Assembly: GCA_936440205.1 (NCBI GenBank)
Contig: OW387145.1
Coordinates: 25,795,075-25,859,074, forward strand
Length of the DNA: 64,000 nt
Origin: Lepidonotus clava
Taxonomy: Eukaryota; Annelida; Polychaeta; Phyllodocida; Polynoidae
Direction of reading: 5' to 3'
In this document: in pieces, positions 15,601 to 27,047 of the stretch
Layout: each line of letters starts with the position of its first letter
Numbering within the stretch: position 1 is the first letter of the stretch
The notes under the pieces: model-generated
Seen by the model: only the letters and a program-made list of their open reading frames with translations
The model's database searches: none
What the model was told of the DNA's origin: nothing
Translations under genes and position numbers: made by a program

Positions 15601-18600
15601 CAGCGTCGAATCTTTCCGACGTTCAATTATTCTCTGTTTCTTTGTGTTGATATTGCGTGACAAACATGTCGGACATTTTCAGAAATGTCAGAAATTCTCG
15701 AAGATGTTATTCTACTGCTCGACATCCCTTCACCTTATTAATTTTGAAATCACTTTAAGTTTACAGGGTAGAGTTATGGGGCGCTAATGCAAATATCTCT
15801 AGTTTGGACCAGGATACAGGTTGAATATCTACTCGGGCATCTACTTGTTATGCTTCTTTTTCTTGGAGTAAAGTACATCGATCTCATCGAAAGATGTAGG
15901 TACATGAGATTCTATTCCTTATGCACAATAAGACCGAACTCTGAAACGATTTGAACGAATGGCCGGTCAGATAAAATACTGTTCAATTCTATCTAGGTGT
16001 GACCCCCAGAAATGCCACATGTGCAGGGTCATATATCTGTACATTATCAATCCCGCGGTTGCATTATCGATAATCTGTTGTGAAGGATAAAATGTACAAA
16101 GATGAACACGATGACATTAACATGTCAATCAGACTTAAGATAACTGGGAAGGGGTCTGGACAGGCAAATGGATTTGTATAGGCCTAGAAGTTTTACGTGG
16201 ACAAAGAATACATAATATTGTGGTAGAGAAAACGACTTCTGAGAGCTCACAAATCAAACAAATAGAATAACAACAGAAAGAATGATATAACTACCAGTGG
16301 CAGTGTATTGCATATGGCATTGCTGGGGGTCACATAACATGGACCTGGCGACAGCATGCTTGCCTTAATGGTTTAATAAGTATGTAGGTTCCCTCTACTA
16401 CATTGACCACCGCTCTTCCTGACTAAGATCTACAACACTCCAACTTAATTTGAGTCTGTCTACTGCTTCAAGGTATATACCATATAAAGCGATGTATGGC
16501 CGGAGGTTTTACTAAGAGGATTATTCTCTGTGTATTCGTGTATGTGTCTTGGCATGGAAAGTCTTAGGCGAAAGGTGACCTTAAACCCACTTCAAACATT
16601 AATTCAAGTAGGATTTCTTCAGTATGCATTGATGGTGCGAGGATAACAAAATAAATCTTTAGTTTACAAAATTACATTTTGGTTCTTTTCGTTTAGGTTA
16701 TTGGAAATTAGGGTATTAAATACAACTTTGATAAAGGATCTAGAGTCCCTTGTCTACTTGTGAGGTTACGTTTGCTGCTGCTAAATCATTAATGCTAAAA
16801 ATGTAATAACTTAATAAATATGAAATAGTTTACCATTCCTGTGTTCATACAAAAAATATACAAACATCCTATAAGCCGCATGTGAATAAACAAAAATTGT
16901 GCTTATACAAGCACCAACTGCAATGAAGTGACCGTGGTCACCTGCAGAGAAGTACCGCGGTTTAAATGTAATCACCGGTGATTTCTTGACCAAGGTATCA
17001 AAGGTATGCGTAATACGGATCGCTAAGTTGAGCTCTTTAGTTAATAATCCCATCAAACTGCATCAGCCATAATGAAGAATAGAATTTAGTAAAAAAATAT
17101 TTGGACACATCCCAAGAATCTATAGCAAACACATTTGGTACAATCAAATTTTATCCGTATATATGTTTCTTGATTGTATACAATATGATTATGTTATATA
17201 TATATAATTATAATCATAATTATATTGTATACAACCAAGAAACATATACGGATAAATTGGATTTTTCACTAAAATCTATTCTCCCTTATATTCGATGAAA
17301 GAGATGTCTAAAGATGTTTCGATACCGGGGGTTCGATCCATTATAGAAATTTCACACGTTTGTTGTAATCACTTTTTCTTTGTTGATTTATCAATTGTGA
17401 AGATAAAAGCCTAACGCTACTCCATCAGGCCAAATCTAAGATCAATATTAATTAACCTAGGCATTTCAAACGCCTTATATTTTTGGATGTAGTCAAAAAA
17501 ATACCAGTTACATATATGCATTATGTATGCAATATCGTTGTTTCATATGTGTGCAGTTAAGCAGCTGCACAGTCCTGGGCATTAATATTGTGACATCTAC
17601 GTGACTTATTGTAAACTTGCATATCCTCTTAAGATGAATCCATTTGCATATTTCATTGTACAGTATCATATCAGATATATCCAAGGAAGAACTTATGTAT
17701 GTAAGATTGGACGAAGGAAAAAAATGAAGATAAAGGTATACTGGCTGTGATAATATTCATATACTCATAAATAATGATAGCAAATACTTCCCCCAAACTA
17801 AGTTATATCTTCGGGCAAGGATCAAAACGATAATTACTAGTTTAATTGTATGATATTTAGAAATACAGAAAGGAAATAAACACACTAGGCCTAGATCTAA
17901 TTGAGGATTTTGTAATGTTTACCCAAGGACAAAGAATCGTTAGAATCTCTTCTTTCAAAATTTGAAGAACTAGATGGTGGGTTTAATTATCAATGTTATC
18001 ATCGTCTGCACACGCTAAGTATCTAAATTTCAAGTGCACCTCGCCTACCATGTCATATGTCAATAATTGGGCTTGTTGAGATATCTCACTCCCTGAATGT
18101 CACTCAAGTTTTAAGAAAAGCACAGCGCCTGCTAATGAAGCGCTTGAATACATAGTGAGCCAAGAATGTCTCCCGTGAGACCTCTTTCAGTCACGAACGT
18201 GGCCTCGATATATATCCCACAAAGATTATCAGAGAAATTAAAGCACGTCTGAGCCATTACAAACCCCGTTACAAACCTGCACAACCTTTTCCAGAGGGAA
18301 AGAAAACAAAGGTTTTGCCTCAAAAGTCATACTTGGGGAACCATTCACTAACACTTTCTGAAATAATTGTAGATCCAGTCCTCCTATTCAGATTAAAGAA
18401 CATCCTCTGTTCACATCTACTTCTGTTTGCCTTGCGGCTGCCTCATCTGGCCATAGGCATAGGTCTACTCTACGGTTAATGAAAAGTCCAATCAAAATTA
18501 TATGCTTGTGTTTCCCATTGATATTGAAGTGACAACGTAAAATGTATGTAAGGTAGTGAGCATTCAAATGGGGCTCTTACGTTATCATTCATATTGACAG

Positions 18601-18792
18601 TATATTCATTGTTAATGTTATCCCTCGACCTCACTCAGTCAAACTCATCCGAGTCATCGGTAAATTCACTGAATCAGTAACGGCGAGACCAACCATGTCC
18701 ATAATTATTATAAGTATAACGTTACATCAGACTCAGGAGTAGAGGCATTCCTTATCAATAGCTAATGAAATGAATATCTTACCCTCTGCCAT
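678..18792 (-). CDS. THEG/SPMAP2-like sperm microtubule-associated repeat protein
   Basis: Minus-strand coding exons are 18783-18792, 10106-10145, 9713-9775, 6072-6206, 2469-2606, 1642-1897 and 678-968. Each junction has GT and AG, and the phases agree throughout (933 nt, 310 aa). The product has eight THEG repeats of the form R-x3-L-[AS]-x-[PAH]-[KLI] at about residues 19-27, 64-72, 111-119, 157-165, 193-201, 227-235, 263-271 and 300-308. These alternate with W-[PKT]-V spacers such as SPIWKV and DVIWPV. Family members (THEG/SPMAP2) are testis-enriched proteins found on sperm axonemal microtubules; the role here is inferred from the repeats. Two adjacent exons both encode a YSCGRSS/FSCGRSS block, pointing to internal exon duplication. 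The five 3' exons (9.7 kb to 678) are secure. The 40-nt exon is supported by both splice sites. The 10-nt first coding exon (MAE plus one base) fits phase, sits in a GC-rich promoter-like region and is the least certain part. Confidence 0.8.
2607..6071 (-). other. Intron of SPMAP2-like gene
   Basis: This is an AT-rich intron. A GC-rich patch at about 4265-4610 stands out from its surroundings and has no recognisable coding content. A C homopolymer lies at about 5440-5452. No conserved exon is seen. Confidence 0.5.
6207..9712 (-). other. Intron of SPMAP2-like gene with tandem duplication
   Basis: AT-rich intron whose main feature is the two-copy direct repeat at 7230-8210, listed separately. 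No exon is recognised inside. Confidence 0.5.
7230..8210. repeat. Two-copy tandem duplication, unit about 490 bp
   Basis: Copy 1 runs 7230-7720 and copy 2 runs 7721 to about 8210, directly abutting. Both begin GGTATGGGCTACGTCATGG and end near CCACCCCTGCATTTGT. They differ by scattered substitutions and small indels, so the duplication is recent but not brand new. It lies wholly within an intron and encodes nothing recognisable. Confidence 0.9.
13792..13970. mobile_element. MITE with about 28-bp terminal inverted repeats
   Basis: The left end AGGGGCCATCCATAAATGAT is mirrored at the right end (reverse complement AGGGGCTATCCATAAATGAT), and the inverted repeat continues through GTCACAC. TTA lies outside both ends, so TA or TTA is the likely target duplication. 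There is no coding capacity. It is a non-autonomous DNA transposon whose superfamily is not assigned. Confidence 0.8.
14163..14275. mobile_element. Short inverted-repeat element with G-rich core
   Basis: The ends are inverted: CCAGTGGCGGATCCAG at the left and CTGGATCCGCCCCTGG at the right. The interior holds long runs of G. This GGCGGATCCAG type of end recurs in many animal genomes as small palindromic repeats. No coding content. Confidence 0.65.
17144..17262. repeat. Near-perfect snap-back palindrome
   Basis: Two arms of about 55 bp, including TTATCCGTAT, TGTTTCTTG and TTGTATACAATAT, are reverse complements around an AT-rich centre. A transcript would fold into a long hairpin. It is probably a MITE relic, but a recent inverted duplication is also possible. 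Confidence 0.8.
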
Positions 18793-19404
18793 CGCACCAC
18801 TGTGTCCGGTCAGGTGTTATCACTGTGTTGTTCTCTGTCTACATTAGTTTTGGCCCTACTGGCTTATATTACTCTTCAGCCCAGCACCGATCGCGGCGCG
18901 CCAACTTCTCGTCACCGCTCCGCTCGCGTTGTTAGCAACCAACCTTGGTTACCGCTCAGACTGGTCACGTGGTCATGTAGCTGGTTCCCGCAAGCTGGCC
19001 GTATATTCAACTTACATACTTACTGTACCAGCGATGTTTGCGTCGCAAAATTGCACACCGTTCTCTATGCCTTTTGTGCTAACATATGCTTTAACTGGAA
19101 TATCAAAGTCTAATAATGGTTGATACGAAGTATTTATTCAATCTTTACCTTAATTTATGTTTATTTTGTTTCTATTCGATCAATTATAGAGTAAAACACC
19201 AAGGAGAAAGTTCACATGTACGCGTTGCTACGTCGTAAATTGAGATGCGTCATTCCGAATTCTGATACTTTGTTTGTGTTTCTTGGTTACCACATTGACG
19301 ACTCCATGGTAACTGTAACCTAGATAAGTGAAGTTGTTTATGATCGGCGAAGTGTGGCAACTATGCATGTGGCGGCTGCAGAATGGAAACAGTAGCACAT
19401 CAAT
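18793..19404. promoter_or_regulatory. Divergent promoter region between SPMAP2-like gene and 208-aa gene
   Basis: This 612-bp interval separates the start codon of the minus-strand gene (18792) from that of the plus-strand gene (19405). About 18.87-18.98 kb is markedly richer in GC and CpG than the surrounding introns and includes CGATCGCGGCGCG. The head-to-head layout and local CpG enrichment suggest a shared bidirectional promoter. No TATA box is claimed. Confidence 0.5.
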
Positions 19405-22159
19405 ATGAAAGGTGTCTCACGTAAATCAATTAAGCAGACCGGAAAACAAAAAAAGGTGAGAGACCGTAGATCTATTCCCTAGAGAATCGTTGTTCTTCTT
19501 TTTCAACAATCTAACGACGTAACGTCTAAGTTTCATTCATGCAATTGTTTGATGTCCTGTTGCGGTATGTTCACTGTCCTCGTCATCGCCTTCACTGGCA
19601 TAAGTCATTACAATCGGCTCGAGTATATGCAATTCCATAAAACAATTTACGGATTATTTTGTATCAAGTAGAACTGTCAACCGAAATAGATCTAAGGGGA
19701 ATAATTAGGGTAGGCCTAGATCTAGCTGAGTCTGAAATTACCCTAATAATCTTGGTTAGTAGGACTAGGTTAGGCCCTTTAGGTAGGTACTACCACGTAA
19801 AATTTTGTTTTGTTCTCTTTGCATTTTACTAAATTCCAATGGAAAGAGCATTGCATTTGTAATCTCATGCGTTTTGCCAAATGTTTCTATGTTTTCTAGA
19901 ACAAAACAATAGTGAAAATAAGGTATAAATTCTGTCAGTTTTCATGAAAATACACACATTTTTACGCATTTTAGATGACAATTTGCGCATTATTTGATAA
20001 ATTTTTAGTATTTTTTTTTATATTCCAAAGTTTTCAGGGAACATGTCGAAATTATAATCTCACTGTCTGTCACATCTTTCTACCTAAAATCTTTTTTTCT
20101 AGAGCATTTTTGGTCACAAAAAAAAAAGCATAATCTATGAAGAAATTGGCAGAATTGAATGCCCCTGGTGTGGTAGTACCTACTTTAGGGGCCCTCTACG
20201 TGCGCACATTTTGTTTTGAAAAACTCCAGATCCCCCTCCCCACCTTATACGATTTTGATTTTACTTCTACTTTTAAGCCAAAAATTAATCCCAAATACGT
20301 ACAGGATTTGCTGTATCCTAATTTCGGCCCCTAAATAGTTCTTTTGATGATCAATTATCTTATACTTTTATTTTCGACTAAACATTTTTGTTCTCAAACT
20401 TCTTTATTTCTAAAAGGTCATAATTTACAATATATAGTTATACAAAGGAAAAGTACGGCTTGTACTTTAGGGTCGCCACAAAGAACATATATTTTCCAGT
20501 CCTATTTATTTATAGACTGATCCAAAGGGGGGGGGGGGAGGGGTACCCGAGGCGCCCCCCCCCCCTTTTTTTTCTTTTTCTTTACCCCCCCCCCCCCCCC
20601 CCATATTTAGACTAAAGTAAAATTCTAGTCCGTTCCAGGGGTGCCTCAACTGTTTCCATTGGCATTGCAACCCCTTTTTTAACCACCCGCCAAGTATAGA
20701 CCTTTTTCATTAGGTTGTGGCGCCCCCTGGTGAAGTAAATGGAACCAATGGTTTAGGTCATTTCCTATAGTTAACCAAATGAAGTGAAGCATATAGGTTA
20801 ACTATGGGAAATTACCTAAACCATCGGTTCCATTTACTTCACCAGGGGTGCAACACTCTTAATGAAAAGGTCTATTCTATGAGATTTTGAAGACTTCAAA
20901 GGTATTCGATTAGATTCTGCACAGACAGCAGTGGCGACCCTGAACCTATACGGAAGATGTGGGTCTGAGGGTTTGGGGGGAATTCCCGGCCTTTCACGCA
21001 TTGCGCGATGAAAGTAGCGACGGGAAATATTGGGGTCCTTTAGCATTGGATCCTATGGGAGAAAAGGGAATCCCCGGGAATTCTGTGAAATCCAGGGAAT
21101 CCACACAAATTTAAGGTCTCCTGTGGCCTGTACGGGATCAATGCGGAACTTTTTCTCACTTGCTGTATCAAGATTGGACCACTATGTAAAAAGTTATGGC
21201 GAAATAACCTATTTTCCCTCATACATTGCCATAGTAAATTACCCCAACGTTTCCGATCACGATTTCCCCGGAATTTAGGTGCGCGATGAACTTTTTTGAG
21301 ACCCGCATTTTCATGATCACATTATTTGAAAAACATTTCCGAAAAACGATCCCCCCCCTCCCATATTATCGCAGGAATTTGAACAAGTAACGTACAATCC
21401 CCCAAAATATACTCAATGGAAAAAAAAAGAAAAGGGGGGAGGGGGATACAACTTATTCATCGACCACTTATGTATCTAACCCCTTTTTTCTGTCTTTCTT
21501 TTGAATTTTTTGCTTTTCTTTTTAGACAAACGATATTATAATCATGTCCAACTTGCATTTACACAAAACTGTTCTTGTCCCAGGTTTCAGGTCGGCCCAA
21601 TCTGCAAGTCGGGCACGTCAATATTCATCTAGATTCTGAGATAAAGCCATCTCCATATAGACCCACTTTGCAATGCTACGTCAGCAGAAGAACGAGCTCC
21701 AGACCAATTCAATCAAGACGGCGCCACAGTCATCCCAAACATGACCCCCCTGAATCCGACGTGCGAGGTCTCTCCAACAGCGCTCCCCTAATGGGGGAAA
21801 AGGCCAAGAAGATGTCTAAGAAAGGGAAAGGCAAGCGCTCGAAGACGTCAAAAGTGGAAACCTCAGTCCATGAGCAGTATAAGCTGAGGAAGACGGAGGA
21901 ATGGGTCGATCTGATGCAGCGGGCCCGTGAACGAAGGAGCACCGGGCCAGTTCGGGGACAGACCACACGGGGGCGTCGCAGAGCAGCAGAGTCCCTTAAC
22001 TCGCTCCTAGTGAGTGGGAATCGGCTGAGGCTACAGCAGAGGCCGCGCGCCATGCAGTGTGCGATGCCACAAGCAGCCTACGACCTGAGATCTAAGTCAC
22101 AGATCAGTGGTTGCAGGTTACTGCGCAGGCGATCAGATGGTAGACATGTGCCATTATAG
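19405..22159 (+). CDS. Unrecognised basic protein, 208 aa, two coding exons
   Basis: Exon 1 is 19405-19455 (17 codons beginning MKGVSRKS) with donor AAG|GTGAGA. Exon 2 is 21584-22159 after a TTGTCCCAG acceptor. The junction is phase 0 and gives 208 aa. The protein is strongly basic. It has an SRRTSSRPIQSRRR cluster and a lysine-rich KKMSKKGKGKRSKTSK tract around residues 80-105, followed by a helix-prone EEWVDLMQRARERR segment. No domain is recognised. The charge suggests nucleic-acid or microtubule binding, which is only inference. The reading frame of exon 2 and its codon texture differ from the AT-rich intron, supporting a real exon. Further exons between 19456 and 21583 are possible. It is convergent with NOP16 and divergent from the sperm gene. 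Confidence 0.55.
19456..21583 (+). other. Intron with MITE and homopolymer tracts
   Basis: AT-rich intron of the 208-aa gene. It contains long G and C runs at about 20527-20602, the MITE at 20697-20874, and A- and G-rich tracts around 21418-21445. No exon is recognised. Confidence 0.45.
20697..20874. mobile_element. Snap-back MITE carrying a CTCF-like motif
   Basis: Two arms of about 80 bp are reverse complements. The left arm reads TAGACCTTTTTCATTAGG and the right arm ends CTTAATGAAAAGGTCTA. Shared inner blocks include CTGGTGAAGTAAATGGAACC and GGTTAACTATxGGAAAT. On the minus strand of the left arm the 14-mer TCACCAGGGGGCGC at 20720-20733 matches the vertebrate CTCF core at 13 of 14 positions. 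No coding content. Confidence 0.8.
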
Positions 22160-22199
22160 AAACGTCTGTTTCTATTTCGTCAGAATGAATGACAAACGA

Positions 22200-22498
22200 A
22201 GTCAATGACCATTTATATTAAATTAACCCACTTAAGATTATACTTTAGTTACATTCAAGATACCAGATATATAGAGCGAGCGTATTTAAGAAAGAACACA
22301 TACCTTTTTTTCTAGAAAATATCTTTATTACGACCGTACTTCTATTTAAACTTTCTAAAATAAAATTTACCATAATGAGGTGAGCGTTTGACAACAATGA
22401 AAGGATTAGTGAAAGATGAGTTTTACTCTCTGATTACATTTTCCCTATGTACATGAATAGACAGTGAACGTAGACAGACACGCTCAACGATAGAGCAA
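22200..22498. terminator. Overlapping 3' ends of the convergent 208-aa gene and NOP16
   Basis: The plus-strand stop at 22159 and the minus-strand stop at 22499 are only 339 bp apart. A plus-strand AATAAA lies at 22359-22364, and a minus-strand AATAAA (TTTATT) lies at 22324-22329. The expected cleavage sites therefore put the two 3' UTRs across one another, allowing antisense overlap of the mRNAs. Inferred from signals only. Confidence 0.5.
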
Positions 22499-25225
22499 TT
22501 ACTTTGCTGATAATCCCTTACTTTTCAGATATTCCTTGTATTGTTCAGGTATACTTTTGAATAACTTTATCTTTTGTCGGATTTGCTTCGGTGTGTCTTG
22601 ATAGTAGTTCTTCTTATCCCGTGCCATTTTCTGTAGGGAAACACATTTTAGTTAACATGGCATCATATAAGTTAATAAATGGCGTTGGAATGAAACTTCA
22701 AGCAAGTTTTCAGTTCATTTTTATATTTTGTTAAATTTTATAATTACAAAGCAGAAATAGATCAGCGATATATGTATTCAATCCATTACAACCACAATAA
22801 TAATGATTATTTTCATGGGAGACTCCTATTAACATGAGAAAAGGTGATGTCCACCGTTTGTATCGTAGCTCATTTAGTTAACACATATCATTCATGACAT
22901 AGTATTAATGAGGAATTGCGATGCAGATCGTATTTTTCCATAAGAGACTTCCGACTGATGAAAAAGTAGGGAAGAAAAAATTTTTACTCTATTTTCTTTT
23001 AATTTAGATAAGAATCTTACAGTAATTATACAGTAAACGATTCCCGACCTGCTATTGAATTATTGGGAGGCGGGCCTTAGGCCGCCGACCTTCTCTACAC
23101 TCCTTCTTGATCAGGTTGTCTCAATGCATTTCAATGGGGATCAGAAAACTTGTAATTTAGATAAGAATCAACTAGGAGGGTATTTACCTTTAGGAATATA
23201 CTTCTGACATTGAATTTGGACTAAAATAGCCTAGGACTGGGACAAGAAAACTCTGAAATGAACATCATGAATGAGAAAGCGTTGTTTTTTTTGGGTTTTT
23301 TTTTTCAAATAAACTTGCCATTACATTACCCTTTCCCTGGATCTATCTCAAAGCACGGGCCTTCCTGTCAATCAATCTTGTTACCCTCCCACCTATAGCA
23401 GAGCGACCACCATCGGCTGGGAGCCGGCACTGACCACTGGATCTCCCTCAAATTACAATGTTCTCACCTTGAAGTCATCCCCATATTTGTCGATCATGTA
23501 GATACAGTATTCGATCTCGGGCTGAGAGAGCCGCATCCTTTTCTCCTGGGGTAGAGTTGCTTCGTCTTCCAAGCCTACAGTAGGATGTGATATCCAGCTT
23601 TAAAAAGCTATCGTAGCACTAATCGAATTCATATTTTAAAGTAAAATTGACTGCTATTTAGAGACAAGTGGCTAAATGGTAATAAGTGAGAGTTTTGAAC
23701 AAAATAAAACGGATCTTGAAAGACTATAATTATACTCTATGTAATTACCATACACTCAGATTGTGTGCTTACATTACGTCATTTCCGTAACAAGGTGTTG
23801 AATAAACTATTCCTTGCAAAGGGTCTGAGATACTAAAATACATGAAATGTTTTAAAGCCAGAAGGACTTAATTATCCTTACCCTCCACAACGAAGGACTT
23901 AGGAGCCTTTTCTCTGACTTCGGACAAAGTCATGGATTCCATTTTGGGCTTGCCCAGCATATCCTTGGTTTTCGGGAGACCTAGAGTAACGTTTGCATCG
24001 CTGGATAGGCCCATGTTTCTCATGTTTAGCATGACCGACTTCTTAGGATCCCAAGCGTGCTTGATCTGTTCACTGTGAGAAAAACAAGCATGGATACAGG
24101 TTAGATATAGCGTTTTCATCTCATTTATTTATCAGGCCTAGAAAACAGCTGTCCATCAGATATATTTTCGAATTTTAGCAAAAACTTTGATAAAATATTA
24201 TTTTTAAAAAAAGAAAGGGAGAGGGGAAGGGTAGTGCCAAAACTTCATGGTCGGTCGGGATACCTGAACACAATTTTTTGTTCTTTTTGGCCCAGTCATA
24301 TAACTGCGTGGTAAGTCTGAACTGTATGATTTGTGAATTACACATCATCATACATAATGATAAACGTGTTCAAAATAAATTTGACATAAATAGATAATCT
24401 ACATACTTAATAATTGTTCTTATAACAAATGTAAATTGATAAGGCCAAGGAAAAAAATAGTTGCGTTCAGGTAACCCTACCTTCCCTAATTTTGTTGACC
24501 CTACCCTAAAATTGAGTATATTTTAAACAGAAAATTCGTATTTAAACATGTACTGCCTGAAGATCTTTTATATGTTTTCGGCATAATTAAATTTGGAGAA
24601 AAAAAAACTCCCACCCGGCCAAAATACGGTCACTCGGCCGGTCCACCAGACACAGAATTTTTCTTTAATGTCGCCTTAGGCAAAAAAAAAAAAAAAGTCT
24701 GTAGATGCTCAGCCTCAGAGCATGTATTGTTTTTAAATGCTAAAAGGTGTTTTAGAGGATATTTGGAGTATTTTTTGTCAACATCGCCTGGGTCTCTTTG
24801 ACTTTGGTGAGTAAAAAAAAAAAAAAAAGGGGGGGGGGGAAGCCAACAAATTCGACCTACCTACCCTAATTTTTTCGACCTAGGCCCAGGCTATGTTACC
24901 TGAACACAACTACTTTTTTTTGCCTTAGAGATATGTCATCTGTCATGGTAACCACACGGCAGGTAGGGGCTACAATCATCTAAGTTACTATTTAAATTTA
25001 CAGCCACTGCAGGCACTGGCCCTTCCCAGCGGCTAAAACTAACTGTTAGCCTAAACTCAGGCTAAAGGCTAAGGCTAGCGTGTGGCCGCTCGCTCGGATG
25101 GATCGACCAGACTTTCCGAAGTTTACGTACCATTCTATTGCTGCCTGTCTTCTCGATTTCTTCCATGCTTTCTTTCTGTTCTTGTCATACTGAAAGCGAT
25201 GCGTCTGCTTCTTTGGTTTTCCCAT
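22499..25225 (-). CDS. NOP16: NOP16, nucleolar ribosome-biogenesis protein
   Basis: Coding exons are 25131-25225, 23882-24072, 23468-23574 and 22499-22630. All junctions are GT/AG and in phase, giving 525 nt and 174 aa, close to the human protein (178 aa). The N-terminus MGKPKKQTHRFQYDKNRKKA is the basic region typical of the family. IECEQIKHAWDPKKS (about residues 29-43) matches the family's IEC-x-I-HAWD signature, and ARDKKNYYQDTPKQIRQKI near the C-terminus is nearly invariant in animals. NOP16 works in the nucleolus in assembly of pre-60S ribosomal particles. The start is the first ATG of exon 1 and opens the conserved basic block. The gene is convergent with the 208-aa gene and lies head to head with a probable plus-strand exon at 25405. 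Confidence 0.95.
24073..25130 (-). other. First intron of NOP16, mostly MITE sequence
   Basis: The intron is largely occupied by an inverted-repeat element (24440-24926) and a related single end at about 24253-24290. Several A and G homopolymers are present. No exon is recognised. Confidence 0.6.
24440..24926. mobile_element. Inverted-repeat MITE in NOP16 intron
   Basis: The left end contains AAGG, an A run, ATAGTTGCGTTCAGGTAAC and TTCCCTAATTTTGTTGACC. The right end reads as its diverged reverse complement, with GTAGTTGTGTTCAGGTAAC and TTAGGGTAGGTAGG. A third related end (GATACCTGAACACAATTTTTT) sits just outside at about 24258. Several internal A tracts occur. No coding capacity. Confidence 0.7.
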
Positions 25226-25404
25226 TTTCTCGAAATTTTACTTCCAACAAATCTGGTTTCACGTGTTGAGCTGCCTACCGGAAGTTGAACGGCTGAAAAA
25301 AGTAAAAGACGTTCTCTGCCACTCCGTTGCAACGCTCTGTAACTGGTTTCCGACGAGATGTGCTATTTTCTCTCCTAAACTGTCGGGTACCAGTGCAATG
25401 CAAG
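25226..25404. promoter_or_regulatory. Probable divergent promoter between NOP16 and a plus-strand exon
   Basis: About 180 bp separate the NOP16 start codon (25225, minus) from an ATG in good Kozak context at 25405 (plus, CAAGATGG). A plus-strand exon at 25405-25436 ends in a consensus GTGAGT donor. This compact head-to-head layout is typical of housekeeping bidirectional promoters. Whether the plus-strand exon is a leader of THG1L, 3 kb downstream, is unproven. Confidence 0.4.
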
Positions 25405-25436
25405 ATGGCGAAGACACATGTCAACAACAGCGCAAC
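25405..25436 (+). other. Candidate first exon or leader exon (plus strand)
   Basis: ATGGCGAAGACACATG begins a 32-nt segment that ends at a strong donor (GTGAGT). Read alone it encodes MAKTHVNNSA. If spliced to the THG1L acceptor at 28405 it is out of frame with THG1L and stops after a few codons, so it would act as an upstream ORF. It could instead be the start of an unrelated transcript. Low certainty. Confidence 0.3.
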
Positions 25437-27047
25437 GTGAGTTCCATGTGTCATCATTATTCTTGGCGGCTGCAGCAGTAATTGTACGCAAATGGTAACA
25501 GGTAAGAAAAGGCAATAGCTACATTAGAATCGACTAATTTATACATTGAACTAATTCACTGTGACGGTGAGTCACTGTCTGCCAATCCACATAGACTCTG
25601 GCTCTGCTAGCGTAGTCCCAGTAAGTTAAGTCTTACTCTTAGTAGTCATCGCGGGTGTTGATATTATTTCAACCTCCTAAATTTAAAATGATTCAAACAA
25701 ACCTGTATTTTATATTATTTTCAGATGGAAATTTAGTCAAAGCTGATGTTTGTATCAGACAAATTATGAGAAGGGCACTTCAATGCCTAATATCATAGGA
25801 CACTAATTCACCTGACACTATTTTTCTCAATTGTCTTATGTTTTTATCTGTTGCTTTTTCATCTAATAGCCTTTGATTTAAAAGAGAAAAGTTAGCCCTG
25901 CCGATAATAGATCTACAAGATATGCCCTTAAAAAAGAGTGATTATCGGCACCCTGGGACCCATTCGAATAGATCTAGAACCCACGTTTTTGGTAAATTTA
26001 TTAGTAGTAGATCTTTTATTGACAAACTGGAAGTCATGGTTGACTTATGTGTCATTGACAGTACATTACTCAGTCAAGTTTGAGAAAACTGAAATCACTA
26101 CGGACTACAACTATACCTGTATTCTATTTGCTACACAGGTTCTATCTCAGTATTTACACAGCATATCTCTATATCTATAATCAAGAAGTACAGGAAAACG
26201 TAAGCCTTGGTTATGTACATGGTTGTTAGCGTTAGCTGTTTTTTGCACAATTAAGGTATGACTAGGCTGAGATGCACCAATGTGAACCGACCATCAGATG
26301 GGCCGCGTTAGTTTCTAACTGTATAGCACCAGTTTTTATTGTTAGTATTTAATTAACCTTGGGTACATCAGGAACGAAGGTGACAATTCATTACATGGAT
26401 TGGATATGTTTAAAAATTAAGCGAGTAGGTTGCTGGCTTCAATTCCGGCTGTATTTTCGCAATGCAGAATAGATGAATCTAGATAGGGCCTGTATGACCT
26501 TCACATGTGTACATTGTAGTATGAAAATGAATTTTTCCTGCTCATCTAGATCAATGAAAAGAGGAAATATTAGATGTTGATTTGAGAAAAAAAAAAAAAG
26601 TAAATCAATCCAATGCAATATTTCTTATTTTCGAGGACTATAAACTGATAAATGTAACAGAGTACACCGAGGCTCTATATGTACTTTATGGTTGAAATAC
26701 AATTGCCATTTCTTGATGCTAATAATGAGCTAAAAAAAATTATTTTAATGCTATGCGGATTTTAAAATGGCTAGAGCTGAACAAATATATTGCTCAGAGA
26801 TAGAGAATGAAATAGTTTTAATACATTCTAAATAAATCTGCTGAAATACTCCGATTTATTTTGTAATAAAAGAAAATGTGTTGGGGGTACCGATAAAACA
26901 AGCCTGCCGATAAGTCACTACTACCCTAGGCTAATAATTAACCCGGCAATATGTGTAAATATCACAGGAAGATTAGTTGTATGGGAAATTGTAGAATTAA
27001 TGGATATATTGTGAGTTTTATACAAGGAATATTGAAAAGTTTCCTAC

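Larger units (their letters stand above)
10146..18782 (-). other. First long intron of SPMAP2-like gene
   Basis: An 8.6-kb AT-rich interval between the tiny first coding exon and the 40-nt second exon. It holds the MITEs at 13792-13970 and 14163-14275, the snap-back repeat at 17144-17262, a GC-richer patch at about 12120-12640 of unknown nature, and an orphan exon-like segment at 11491-11571. 5' UTR exons cannot be excluded. Confidence 0.45.

Noticed and set aside
17310-17345. GGTTCGATCC resembling a tRNA or SINE B box
   Set aside because: No A box at the right distance and no cloverleaf can be drawn.
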